Shown here piece by piece: positions 8,206-15,819 of a stretch of DNA of 56,217 nucleotides. Source of the DNA: Candidatus Thiodiazotropha sp. (ex Monitilora ramsayi) (GTDB taxonomy: Bacteria; Pseudomonadota; Gammaproteobacteria; Chromatiales; Chromatiaceae); NCBI GenBank assembly GCA_025655575.1, contig JAHXIP010000022.1:1-56217 (forward strand). Reading direction: 5' to 3'. The translations under genes and the position numbers were made by a program. How positions within the stretch are numbered: the first letter of the stretch is position 1; each line of letters begins with the position of its first letter. The notes beneath the pieces are model-generated. The model searched no databases, was not told the origin of the DNA, and saw only the letters and a list, made by a program, of their open reading frames with translations.

Positions 8206-8949
8206 GTGTTATTCTCATCAGTATTATTTCGTTCTCTGTTGGTAGGGGTTCTATTTTTCTACTGGACTACAGCGTCTCACGCTATCAGTTGTGAATCAGG
8301 GCAGGAGCCTGTCCTTAAAATCAAATATAAAGCAAGTGATCACCTTCCATGTCTGGATCCAAAGAAGCATGGTTTCCTCGCTTCGACCCCGTGGGGAATT
8401 GATAGAAAGGTTCTCTATCAAACACGTAATAAAAAGAAGAAAGAACTATTTGGCGAGTGTGTAATGGGAGGCTTTCCAATCAAAAAAAATGGTGAGCCAA
8501 CTTTTACCAACGAGCCTCTACACCGTATCTTGATTAGAACGGAAAAGCAGGCATATCAGGTAAATGTCATTAAAAAGAATGGGTCGGTTCGCTTTATGTC
8601 AGGAAAAGACTCTACGACGCATGAAGATTTTGAACTCTCATTGATGTATGACGACCTTGATTCATTATTCGATATGCCAAAAATACCAGAAACCATGCAA
8701 GTATTGCCTGGTTATTCCTGCACATTTTTGCCACCAATGATTGGCGACCCTGTTGATATGAGACTTTGTGTTGCTGAGATCGATACAATGCGGGCTGTTT
8801 TATACAGTGAACGTAACAGCATTTCATCAAACGATCCAGAGCAAGACAAAGATTGGTATAAAGCAGAGAGTGTTGAGTGGATCTGTGCCGGTCCTGAACT
8901 ATTTGAGCCTCCATCTGGTATCAAGCTGAAACGGTTGGGAATGCCATGA
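8206..8949 (+). CDS. Secreted protein of unknown function in the Tad locus
   Basis: 247 residues from GTG 8206, two bases after the tadG-like stop; an upstream TTG at 8158 is possible but would overlap. The first ~25 residues form a signal peptide (SLLVGVLFFYWTTASHA, cleavage near A-I). The mature part has five or six Cys (ISCESG, HLPCLD, GECVMGG, YSCTF, RLCVAE, WICAG), suggesting disulfides in the periplasm. The end (GPELFEPPSGIKLKRLG) resembles the C-terminal edge of DUF4412/LolA-like folds, a weak resemblance. Its stop overlaps the TadE start (ATGA). Position suggests a pilus accessory protein. Confidence 0.65.
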   Translation: MLFSSVLFRSLLVGVLFFYWTTASHAISCESGQEPVLKIKYKASDHLPCLDPKKHGFLASTPWGIDRKVLYQTRNKKKKELFGECVMGGFPIKKNGEPTFTNEPLHRILIRTEKQAYQVNVIKKNGSVRFMSGKDSTTHEDFELSLMYDDLDSLFDMPKIPETMQVLPGYSCTFLPPMIGDPVDMRLCVAEIDTMRAVLYSERNSISSNDPEQDKDWYKAESVEWICAGPELFEPPSGIKLKRLGMP

Positions 8950-9749
8950 TAAGTGAGAAGGGCTCTGCGACCGTTGAGACTCTCGTGGCAGCACTGGTAG
9001 CGATTCCACTGTTTATTGCTGTTCCTCTGTTGGGTAAACAACTGGATGCCAAGCATAAAACCAGCATGGCGGCGCGCTATGCAGCCTGGGAGCGTACGGT
9101 CTGGTCTGATCCTGGCAGCAGTTGGCGTAATGGCGAGCGCAGCAAGAGTGATGCAGACATCAGCCTGGAGATTAATGATCGCTTTTATGGACATAGGAGT
9201 GCTGTACTTGTGGATGAGAGCCGCTCAAGAAGTGAAGGAATCACGAGTGAGCCTTTATGGAGAGATCGATCGAGCCGGTCTCTGTTGGCTAATGCCGGCG
9301 AGGGTCTTCCGGGTATCGGAACTGTCGACGAGGGTGCGGCTTCCACTAGCCATGGAGTTATGGTGACCAAGTTGGCCGGTACGGGGATCTCAACAATACT
9401 TCCAGGCAGTCTCGACAAATCCATCGGCCTCAATACTGGCAACTATGTAACGACACATGTGGAGCTACCTTGGGAGGCGGAGTATCCCAAGGAGATCAGG
9501 GTAAATTCAACACTTTCCGCCGATGCTGCAATTCTTAGCGATGCTTGGTCACCAAGCGATGAGGAGCGTTTTAGTCGTCGTGTGGATGGTTTGACTGTCG
9601 ATGAAGAGATATCTCTACTTGAGGCCTTTGGTACAAAGACATTTGGAGCCCTCTATCCCTACCGTGAAGGTAAATATGGACAGGATCCAGATTTGGAACC
9701 GATTAGCTCGGTCGTGCCATCGAGATTCATCAAGGATTCCGACCGATAG
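8946..9749 (+). CDS. TadE-like minor pseudopilin
   Basis: 267 residues. The N-terminus EKGSATVETLVAALVAIPLF has the TadE-type cleavage signature G/SATVE (Glu at +5) followed by one hydrophobic helix, so it should be processed by a prepilin peptidase and enter the pilus as a minor subunit. The ~230-residue periplasmic part, with AARYAAWERTVWSDPGSSW near the start, is longer than in classical TadE. It overlaps the previous gene by four bases (ATGA). A second TadE-type N-terminus occurs in the RHS fusion at 14566. Confidence 0.75.
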   Translation: MISEKGSATVETLVAALVAIPLFIAVPLLGKQLDAKHKTSMAARYAAWERTVWSDPGSSWRNGERSKSDADISLEINDRFYGHRSAVLVDESRSRSEGITSEPLWRDRSSRSLLANAGEGLPGIGTVDEGAASTSHGVMVTKLAGTGISTILPGSLDKSIGLNTGNYVTTHVELPWEAEYPKEIRVNSTLSADAAILSDAWSPSDEERFSRRVDGLTVDEEISLLEAFGTKTFGALYPYREGKYGQDPDLEPISSVVPSRFIKDSDR

Positions 9750-9780
9750 ATGGAGCGTCAGGTATCACCGATGACATCTC

Positions 9781-10530
9781 ATGATGGAAGATGAAGAGTG
9801 GCAGAGGACACTAGTCTTAGTAGGACAATTTGTTCTCTTATTGGTGTTTTTCTGGCCACGCTCACTCCCGGCGGCTGATCCTGTCGATGAGTTCAATCAA
9901 CGTTTCCCCGTCAATATGCCGCACATTGAAGGGCCACCAGGAGCATCTACTGCCTGGATAGCCAAGAGGATGCTGCGTGATGGTTTGCCCATGAGTATCC
10001 GAGCGTTTAAGGCGAAGAGTGGTATAGATGAGGTGATGGGTCACTACAGCCATGAGTGGCGAAAACGGGCGCTATCACCGAGGGAAAACCGTCAAGGCAA
10101 AAGGCAAAGAATCCTGGGTGTCCTGGATGGAGATTACTACATGACGATACAAGCTTTCCCGACATCACAGGGAAGTGAGGGTTTTATCGTCGTTACAGCT
10201 GATCCCGCAAAGATATCACCAGATAGAAAAACCAGTTTCCCATTACCTGAAAGTCTAAGAATAGTGAGGAAAGATGAGTATCTTGATGGTGAGATAGCGG
10301 CTGAAACTTTGACAGCTGTCAGCGACCGATCCCAGCGTAATGAGATTGGTGAGATATCCAGGCACATGCGTACAAATGGTTGGGCAGAGGTCTCTGGGCC
10401 ATTTGACGGCAGTTCACTTAATGTGCAGGTTTTGGAATTTCAAAAGAGTTCACAACTAGTACAGGTTACCGTCAGTTCTGACAAGTCATTGGAGCAGACC
10501 ACCGTACTGCTTCACTGGAGGAAAAATTGA
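9781..10530 (+). CDS. Secreted protein of unknown function in the Tad locus
   Basis: 249 residues. A hydrophobic segment near residues 9-27 (TLVLVGQFVLLLVFFWP) ending SLPAADP looks like a signal peptide with a long n-region. No domain is recognised. The body has a repeated alpha-beta look, with DYYMTIQAFPTSQGSEGFIV and VTVSSDKSLEQTTVLLHW near the end. The start at ATG 9781 lacks a clear ribosome site; other in-frame starts were not found to be better. Its stop overlaps the small pilin start (TTGATG). Probably periplasmic and co-expressed with the pilus genes. Confidence 0.6.
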   Translation: MMEDEEWQRTLVLVGQFVLLLVFFWPRSLPAADPVDEFNQRFPVNMPHIEGPPGASTAWIAKRMLRDGLPMSIRAFKAKSGIDEVMGHYSHEWRKRALSPRENRQGKRQRILGVLDGDYYMTIQAFPTSQGSEGFIVVTADPAKISPDRKTSFPLPESLRIVRKDEYLDGEIAAETLTAVSDRSQRNEIGEISRHMRTNGWAEVSGPFDGSSLNVQVLEFQKSSQLVQVTVSSDKSLEQTTVLLHWRKN

Positions 10531-10694
10531 TGTCTACAGATAAACAGATGATGCAACAAAGAGGGTCAGTAATGGCTGAATATGTCGCAGTTATTACAGG
10601 TTTTCTTGCCTTTGTAACGACGCTTCCACTGATTCTGTCTCTAATCAGGGAATACTATTCTGAATTCTCCTGGGCACTCGTCCTACCATTCTGA
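10530..10694 (+). CDS. Second, very short Flp-type pilin (54 residues)
   Basis: ATG 10530 overlaps the preceding TGA, and the frame ends at TGA 10692-10694. The translation contains QQRGSVMAEYVAVITGF: cleavage after Gly gives SVMAEY, an exact G/xxxxEY pilin signature with Glu+5 and Tyr+6, followed by a hydrophobic stretch (ITGFLAFVTTLPLILSLI) and the short tail REYYSEFSWALVLPF. Size and layout match classical Flp pilins better than the 94-residue pilin at 6605. GGAGG lies about 10 bases upstream (10517-10521). cpaB follows after 10 bases. Likely a minor or alternative pilin. Confidence 0.75.
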   Translation: MSTDKQMMQQRGSVMAEYVAVITGFLAFVTTLPLILSLIREYYSEFSWALVLPF

Positions 10695-10704
10695 GCGACG
10701 AAAA

Positions 10705-11475
10705 ATGCAAATACCAAAAGCAACAATTATCCTGCTTGTGGGTGCATTGGTATCCGGTGCCGGTGCTGCCTATTTTACGAAAACATATATAGAGGACACT
10801 GTTGATAAACATATTGCAAAAATAGATGCACAGTATGAACCTGTATCGGTAATCGTCGCTAGTAGGGATTTAATGCCAGGAGAACTACTGTCTGGTGCAA
10901 CAGCTTCATTGCGTGATGTGCCTGGTGGGTTTGTGCATAAAGATGCTTTGCGGAGAAATGACTTTGATAGCACCAATGGGTATGCACTTGCTCATCCGGT
11001 AAATTCTGGGGAACCAATTCTTCATTCTCACCTATCCAGGCAGCGTGGTGGGAAATTTGCCACCTTGATCGATGAGGGAATGCGGGCGTTAACCCTTCGG
11101 GTTGATGATATCTCCTCAGTTGCCGGTATGCTTTCACCAAACGATAAGATTGATGTCATGCTAACTATCAAGGAAAAAAAGAAAAAAGTGACACTTCCCC
11201 TATTGCAGGATGTACTGGTTATGGCAACAGGACACCAGACAACCGAGTTATATGGAGAAGAGCCAAATAAGTCATTCAGTACGGTTACTGTTCTTCTGTG
11301 GCCGAAGGATGCAGCAAAGATTATTCATGCACAGGAAGCTGGGAGTCTGACATTTATTCTTAGAGGCATTGATGCGCCAGGGAATATCGAAAATGTCAAG
11401 GTCACACGATCTACGCTCCTTGGAAAGAAACCTGGATCCTCGCGCAGAGGCGTACATATTATTATTGGAGGTTGA
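10705..11475 (+). CDS. cpaB: Tad pilus assembly protein CpaB/RcpC
   Basis: 256 residues. An N-terminal membrane helix (KATIILLVGALVSGAGAAYF) is followed by a SAF domain (VSVIVASRDLMPGELLSGAT, then a stretch ending GEPILHSHLS) and the RcpC domain (EGMRALTLRVDDISSVAGML, then NDKIDVMLTI). CpaB/RcpC is a periplasmic factor that works with the secretin CpaC. It lies directly upstream of cpaC with six bases between, the usual order. Length is typical. Confidence 0.9.
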   Translation: MQIPKATIILLVGALVSGAGAAYFTKTYIEDTVDKHIAKIDAQYEPVSVIVASRDLMPGELLSGATASLRDVPGGFVHKDALRRNDFDSTNGYALAHPVNSGEPILHSHLSRQRGGKFATLIDEGMRALTLRVDDISSVAGMLSPNDKIDVMLTIKEKKKKVTLPLLQDVLVMATGHQTTELYGEEPNKSFSTVTVLLWPKDAAKIIHAQEAGSLTFILRGIDAPGNIENVKVTRSTLLGKKPGSSRRGVHIIIGG

Positions 11476-11481
11476 TCTTAA

Positions 11482-12795
11482 GTGGATCCAAAAATAAACA
11501 GTAAAACAATATTTAATATTTCTCTATTTATAGTGTTATTACTATTAACTATTCCCACTATTCAGGCAGGGAATGAATTCAAGCATGTTTTGTATGTCCC
11601 TGCTGGACAAACGATAACTATTACAGCACCCGGGATAAAGCGGGTGTCAGTAGGGAATGGAAAGATTGCCGATGTCAAAGTGTTGTCTGATACTCAAGAG
11701 GTTCTGGTCATTGCTAAAGAGGCCGGCGTGACAGATCTCCGGGTCTGGTTTCGTTCTGGATCGTCGGATAGATACCTCCTTCAAGTTGATGGAATATCTG
11801 CAGGTCCAACCTACGAAGAGGTTAACAGACTGTTGGGAAGTATAGACGGCATCACGGTTGATAAAATCAGAAATACGTATTTGATTGATGGACAGGCCAG
11901 ATCTATATCTGACAAAAAAAGAGTTGAGGCAATTGCTGAACAGTATCCGAATCTAGTCTCGCTCGTCAGAGGTCCGACGGTGGAACGTGCACAGACAGTA
12001 TTTCTTAAAGCGAGATTGTTGGAGGTCAGGAAAAGCGCACTGAAAAAGATCGGTATTGATTGGGCTGACGTGCTTGATGGGCCAATATTTTCAGTGTTGG
12101 CAGATTACAACACCAACGATATTTTCCGCTCTACTATCGCTCCTGGGACAGGACTAGCCCCACTGGGTAGTGATGTGGGTACTAACTATTTTTTCGGTAT
12201 GTCTTCTGGATTGTCATCAGTGATTAACATATTAATGAACGATGGTGATGCTCGCATGCTCGCTGAACCGACACTTTCTTGCATTAGCGGTGGTCAGGCA
12301 AATTTCCTTGCTGGTGGTGAGGTGCCTATCCCGCTGGTTGATAGTGATGGACAGATGAGTGTTGAGTTTAAACAATTTGGAATTCTATTGAATATATCAC
12401 CTGTCGCTGACGGGGAAGGTTTTATTCAGACTTCAGTGGAAGTGGAGGTCAGTGCTATAGATCCTTCCATACAGGTTCTTGGTATTCCAGGGTTTTCTAC
12501 CCGAAGAGCGCAGACTCAAATGAATGTTCAGGCAGGTGAAACGATGGCGATAGCCGGCTTGGTAAGTCACGAGGACGCAAAGAATGTGGACAAACTCCCG
12601 GGATTAGGACAGATACCTATTGTTGGGGAGCTGTTTAAGTCGAGGGAGTTTATCTCTAAGGAGACAGAGCTTGTTGTATTGGTTACCCCTCAATTAATTG
12701 CTTCTGGAGACCAGCTCTTACAACAGCAAATTAACCGGTATGACGAGATGAACAATGCCGCCAAAAACAACCTGAAATTCGATATCCTTGACTAA
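11482..12795 (+). CDS. cpaC: Tad pilus outer-membrane secretin CpaC/RcpA
   Basis: 437 residues from GTG 11482, preceded by GGAGG at 11467-11471. A signal peptide (FIVLLLLTIPTIQA) is followed by the BON/pilus-secretin N-domain with LYVPAGQTITITAPGIKRVS. The secretin core comes later: RMLAEPTLSCISGGQANFLA, GGEVPIPL, then MNVQAGETMAIAGLV and KLPGLGQIPIVGELFKSR, the secretin signature. It forms the outer-membrane channel for the pilus, with CpaB and a TadD-like lipoprotein as partners. Length is typical for CpaC. Confidence 0.92.
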   Translation: MDPKINSKTIFNISLFIVLLLLTIPTIQAGNEFKHVLYVPAGQTITITAPGIKRVSVGNGKIADVKVLSDTQEVLVIAKEAGVTDLRVWFRSGSSDRYLLQVDGISAGPTYEEVNRLLGSIDGITVDKIRNTYLIDGQARSISDKKRVEAIAEQYPNLVSLVRGPTVERAQTVFLKARLLEVRKSALKKIGIDWADVLDGPIFSVLADYNTNDIFRSTIAPGTGLAPLGSDVGTNYFFGMSSGLSSVINILMNDGDARMLAEPTLSCISGGQANFLAGGEVPIPLVDSDGQMSVEFKQFGILLNISPVADGEGFIQTSVEVEVSAIDPSIQVLGIPGFSTRRAQTQMNVQAGETMAIAGLVSHEDAKNVDKLPGLGQIPIVGELFKSREFISKETELVVLVTPQLIASGDQLLQQQINRYDEMNNAAKNNLKFDILD

Positions 12796-12797
12796 TC

Positions 12798-14513
12798 ATG
12801 TTTGATATTGAAATCAATGTTCCTGGTAGAAAACCTGAGATCCGCAGTCTCGAATTAGGCAGGTATTCTGTGGGAAAAGGCCTAGCCAGCGATATTCGGA
12901 TCCGGGATAAGACGGCCAATCGTATTCACGCAGAATTGGTCATTGAGCCTGATGAGTATGTGATCAGGGATGCTTCGGGTAAGGCTGGGATTAACGTTCG
13001 AGGGGTCCAGGTTTCAGCCTATGGACCCTTGAAGGAGGGCGATGAGCTCAGTATCGGTCGAAGTACTATACGAATCGTGAAGAATGGTTTTTTGGAATGC
13101 AAGAGCGGTATTAACGTGGCGAGTAAAAATACACGGCTATATGATGCTGACTCCGAAATGCCTGTGGATAGTAATAAGAATGATGAAGATCACAAGGATC
13201 ACTCCTCTACGACTCAACTAAAAAAAGAGATACAGCAAAAGGTACTAGTAGATCTTGATCTCTATAAACGTTCACTCATGGATTCATTTGACACCGACCG
13301 ATTACGTGAAGAGGCAGCTCAATCTGCACGTAAGCTGATAGATCAAGGTGATGTGGAAGTGCCCGCCCATATCGACAACGAACAGTTGTTGAAAGAGGTT
13401 GTTGCCGAAGCAATTGGCCTGGGTCCGCTGGAGCCTTATCTTGAAGATGAAACAATTTCAGAAATCATGGTCAACGGACCACGCAAGATCTTTCTCGAAA
13501 GACAGGGTCGTGTAGAAAAATCACCGACCCAGTTCACTTCCGTCGAATCACTCATGAGCATCATCGAGCGAATCGTGGCTCCCATTGGGAGACGTGTTGA
13601 CGAAGGCTCTCCAATGGTTGATGCCAGACTATCAGACGGCTCCAGAGTCAATGCCATCATCCCCCCTTTATCATTGGTTGGGCCCGTACTGACTATACGT
13701 AAATTTTCCAAACAACGCTTCAGTCTGGATCGTCTGGTCGAATTCGATTCCTTGAGTCAGGAGATGGCTGACTTCCTCAAAATCTGTGTCAGACACCACA
13801 AGAGTATTGTTGTCAGCGGTGGTACCGGCTCAGGCAAGACCACCTTCCTCAACGCGCTCTCAGAGCATATTCCCCCTGACGAGCGAATCGTCACCATCGA
13901 AGATGCTGCCGAGCTGCAACTCGGACAGGATCACGTTGTCTCACTGGAGAGCCGACCGGCCAACGTGGAGGGGCGTGGTCTGATCGCCATACGTGATCTG
14001 GTACGAAATGCACTGCGTATGCGTCCAGACAGAATTGTGGTTGGAGAGTGTCGTGGTGGTGAAGCCCTGGACATGCTTCAGGCCATGAATACCGGTCATG
14101 AAGGTTCGCTCACAACGGCTCATGCAAACACTCCTAGGGACCTGCTTTCCCGTCTTGAAGTTATGGTGTTGATGGCTGGTATGGATATGCCAGTAAGGGT
14201 TATCCGGGAGCAGATCGCCTCAGCTGTTGATATTGTCGTTCAGCAGACCCGCTCTAGGGATGGACGGCGCCGGGTCACTTCCATTGTCGAACTGGATGGC
14301 ATGGAAGGGGATATCATCCTGATGCAGAAGCTTTTCGAGTTTAAACAGAGTGGCGTTGGAGCTAGTGGAGAGATCCTGGGGGAATACCGGGGATTTGGCG
14401 ATGTTCCAAGTTTTTACGACGAACTCGACGCATCAGGTTACGCACCTGACCGTAGTATTTTTGGTGCAGCTGACAGCTTTAAGGGTGAGATGGAGGAGAG
14501 CTGGGTCGGCTGA
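12798..14513 (+). CDS. cpaF: Tad pilus ATPase CpaF/TadA with N-terminal FHA domain
   Basis: 571 residues, two bases after cpaC. The first ~95 residues form an FHA phosphothreonine-binding domain (GRYSVGKGLASDIRIRDK, RIHAELV, EGDELSIGRSTIRIV). The rest is the CpaF secretion ATPase, with Walker A GGTGSGKTT near residue 340, the Asp box/Walker B segment MRPDRIVVGECRGGE near 407, and the His box MNTGHEGSLTTAHAN. It powers pilus assembly through TadB/TadC. Ordinary CpaF has no FHA domain, so control by a Ser/Thr kinase is possible, though none is in the window. Base composition rises towards GC from this gene on. Confidence 0.92.
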   Translation: MFDIEINVPGRKPEIRSLELGRYSVGKGLASDIRIRDKTANRIHAELVIEPDEYVIRDASGKAGINVRGVQVSAYGPLKEGDELSIGRSTIRIVKNGFLECKSGINVASKNTRLYDADSEMPVDSNKNDEDHKDHSSTTQLKKEIQQKVLVDLDLYKRSLMDSFDTDRLREEAAQSARKLIDQGDVEVPAHIDNEQLLKEVVAEAIGLGPLEPYLEDETISEIMVNGPRKIFLERQGRVEKSPTQFTSVESLMSIIERIVAPIGRRVDEGSPMVDARLSDGSRVNAIIPPLSLVGPVLTIRKFSKQRFSLDRLVEFDSLSQEMADFLKICVRHHKSIVVSGGTGSGKTTFLNALSEHIPPDERIVTIEDAAELQLGQDHVVSLESRPANVEGRGLIAIRDLVRNALRMRPDRIVVGECRGGEALDMLQAMNTGHEGSLTTAHANTPRDLLSRLEVMVLMAGMDMPVRVIREQIASAVDIVVQQTRSRDGRRRVTSIVELDGMEGDIILMQKLFEFKQSGVGASGEILGEYRGFGDVPSFYDELDASGYAPDRSIFGAADSFKGEMEESWVG

Positions 14514-14565
14514 AAGGCAGGCATAGTTTCTGGTTGAGAAAGGACAGTTATCAAGGGAGTGAACC

Positions 14566-15672
14566 ATGTATTCTATCCGCCGGGTATTTTATTGCCCATT
14601 ATCTGCCGGATCGGCTCTGGTCGAGACCCTGATCGCACTACCCGTATTGCTGTTGCTAGTGATGGGTGCAGTACAATGGGGTCTGATTTATCAGGCCAAA
14701 GCAACACTCAACCATGCTACCTTTCAAGGTGCCCGACTAGGTGCACTGGAACACGCGACAGAGAGTGCGATCCGCAGAGGTTTGGCGCGTGGCTTGCTGC
14801 CACTCTACTCACCTGATTCCAGCTACAGCGGTGCTCTCAGAACCTTCCACGGTAAGGTCATGCCGGATCTGCTGACAGCGGCCCGTATTCGTATCATTAA
14901 TCCTACCCGCGAAGCCTTCGATGATTTTGGTCAAACTGTGAAAGGACGTCGTGAACTACCCAATGAGCGGCTCTACCGGGCTTCCACCGCCATTGGTGCC
15001 AAAAGTGGCGTCAATCTGCAGGACGCGAACCTGCTGAAGGTAGAGGTGACCTATGGCTACCCACTGCATACCCCCTTCGTCGGGCCCCTGATCAGTACCC
15101 TTGGTGTTCGGTTGCCAGGTCTGACTGCCTTTGAGCGGGCCCAATATACGGTGGGCCGTATCCCTATTGTTAGTACCGCAATGGTACGGATGCAATCAAG
15201 GGCATATCGCAATGGTGTGATGATCAGCTTGACTGGCGAACCGGAACTGCCTCGTAGCACTACCGGACCCGACCCGGATCCTGTCGGTAGTGGAGATGAT
15301 CCGGGAGGCAGTGGTGAAGATGACCCGGGAGATGGTAGCGGCGATGGTGGAGATGAAGGCCTGGGAGATGGTACTGACGATGGTTTGGGCGATGGCGGTG
15401 ATGATGGCTCAGAAGGCGGTGGTGGAGATGATTTGCCACCCATCTCAGGTGACCCAGGAGATGGCACGCCTCCGTGCAGTACACCGGTAAGTTTTACAGG
15501 CACCACCACTGGTTTGTCCAGTGTCTCGGTACACAACCCCGTTAACATCACTAACGGCAATAATAACCAGCGTGAGGACAACCTTGTCGGCCTACCGGGA
15601 GATCTGCCTATGGTCTTTGTGCGCGACTACAATAGTCGCAGCAAAGTTTTTGGTCCTTTGGGTTTCGGCTGA
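14566..15672 (+). CDS. TadE pseudopilin fused to the start of an RHS protein; truncated
   Basis: 368 residues, ATG after GGGAG. The N-terminus (LSAGSALVETLIALPVLLLL) has a TadE-type cleavage signature G/SALVE and one helix, then a TadE/TadG-like periplasmic part to about residue 225. A Gly/Asp-rich linker follows (about 235-305). The last ~45 residues are the N-terminal RHS module (DUF6531-like): NPVNITNGNNNQ, VGLPGDLPMVFVRDYNSRS, KVFGPLGFG. The frame stops at TGA 15670, just where RHS proteins have Trp in GFGWRHSY, and RHS-like sequence continues to 15795. So this is a nonsense- and deletion-damaged gene, or expressed as a short pseudopilin with a linker tail. Confidence 0.8.
   Translation: MYSIRRVFYCPLSAGSALVETLIALPVLLLLVMGAVQWGLIYQAKATLNHATFQGARLGALEHATESAIRRGLARGLLPLYSPDSSYSGALRTFHGKVMPDLLTAARIRIINPTREAFDDFGQTVKGRRELPNERLYRASTAIGAKSGVNLQDANLLKVEVTYGYPLHTPFVGPLISTLGVRLPGLTAFERAQYTVGRIPIVSTAMVRMQSRAYRNGVMISLTGEPELPRSTTGPDPDPVGSGDDPGGSGEDDPGDGSGDGGDEGLGDGTDDGLGDGGDDGSEGGGGDDLPPISGDPGDGTPPCSTPVSFTGTTTGLSSVSVHNPVNITNGNNNQREDNLVGLPGDLPMVFVRDYNSRSKVFGPLGFG
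15301..15480 (+). repeat. Gly/Asp-rich linker coding repeat
   Basis: Tandem imperfect 6-15 base units related to GGAGATGGT encode repeated GDG, GDD and DDG steps between the TadE and RHS parts of the fusion. Such acidic glycine linkers are flexible, and their DNA is prone to slippage, so length may vary between strains. Confidence 0.7.
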
Positions 15673-15795
15673 CGCCATAGTTGCCAGATTAACATCAGTG
15701 ACCATGATGAGTGTATCGACATGCTTCAATCCGACGGCCGCTTGCTGCGCTTTGACTTCAGCGGTTCTGCTTGCTCTGATATACCTAATTTATGA
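15673..15795 (+). pseudogene. Orphaned continuation of the RHS N-terminal module
   Basis: In frame after the TGA at 15670-15672, the next 40 codons read RHSCQINISDHDECIDMLQS and DGRLLRFDFSG, ending at TGA 15793-15795. This is the expected continuation of a GFGWRHSY motif and shows that the stop replaces a Trp codon (TGG to TGA). The RHS body with its YD repeats is then missing. The tract is inferred to be a 3'-deleted relic; an alternate start is not apparent. Confidence 0.7.
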
Positions 15796-15819
15796 CTCAG
15801 ACTGAACAACATTAACCAC

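Noticed and set aside
15057..15581. Pro/Ser-rich minus-strand ORF opposite the TadE-RHS linker
   Set aside because: It is the reverse complement of the Gly/Asp linker repeat; no start signals.
15670..15672. TGA read as selenocysteine or programmed read-through in the TadE-RHS gene
   Set aside because: The RHS family has Trp at this place (TGG to TGA is one change), no recoding signal is apparent, and the frame ends 40 codons later without the YD repeats, so gene decay explains it better.
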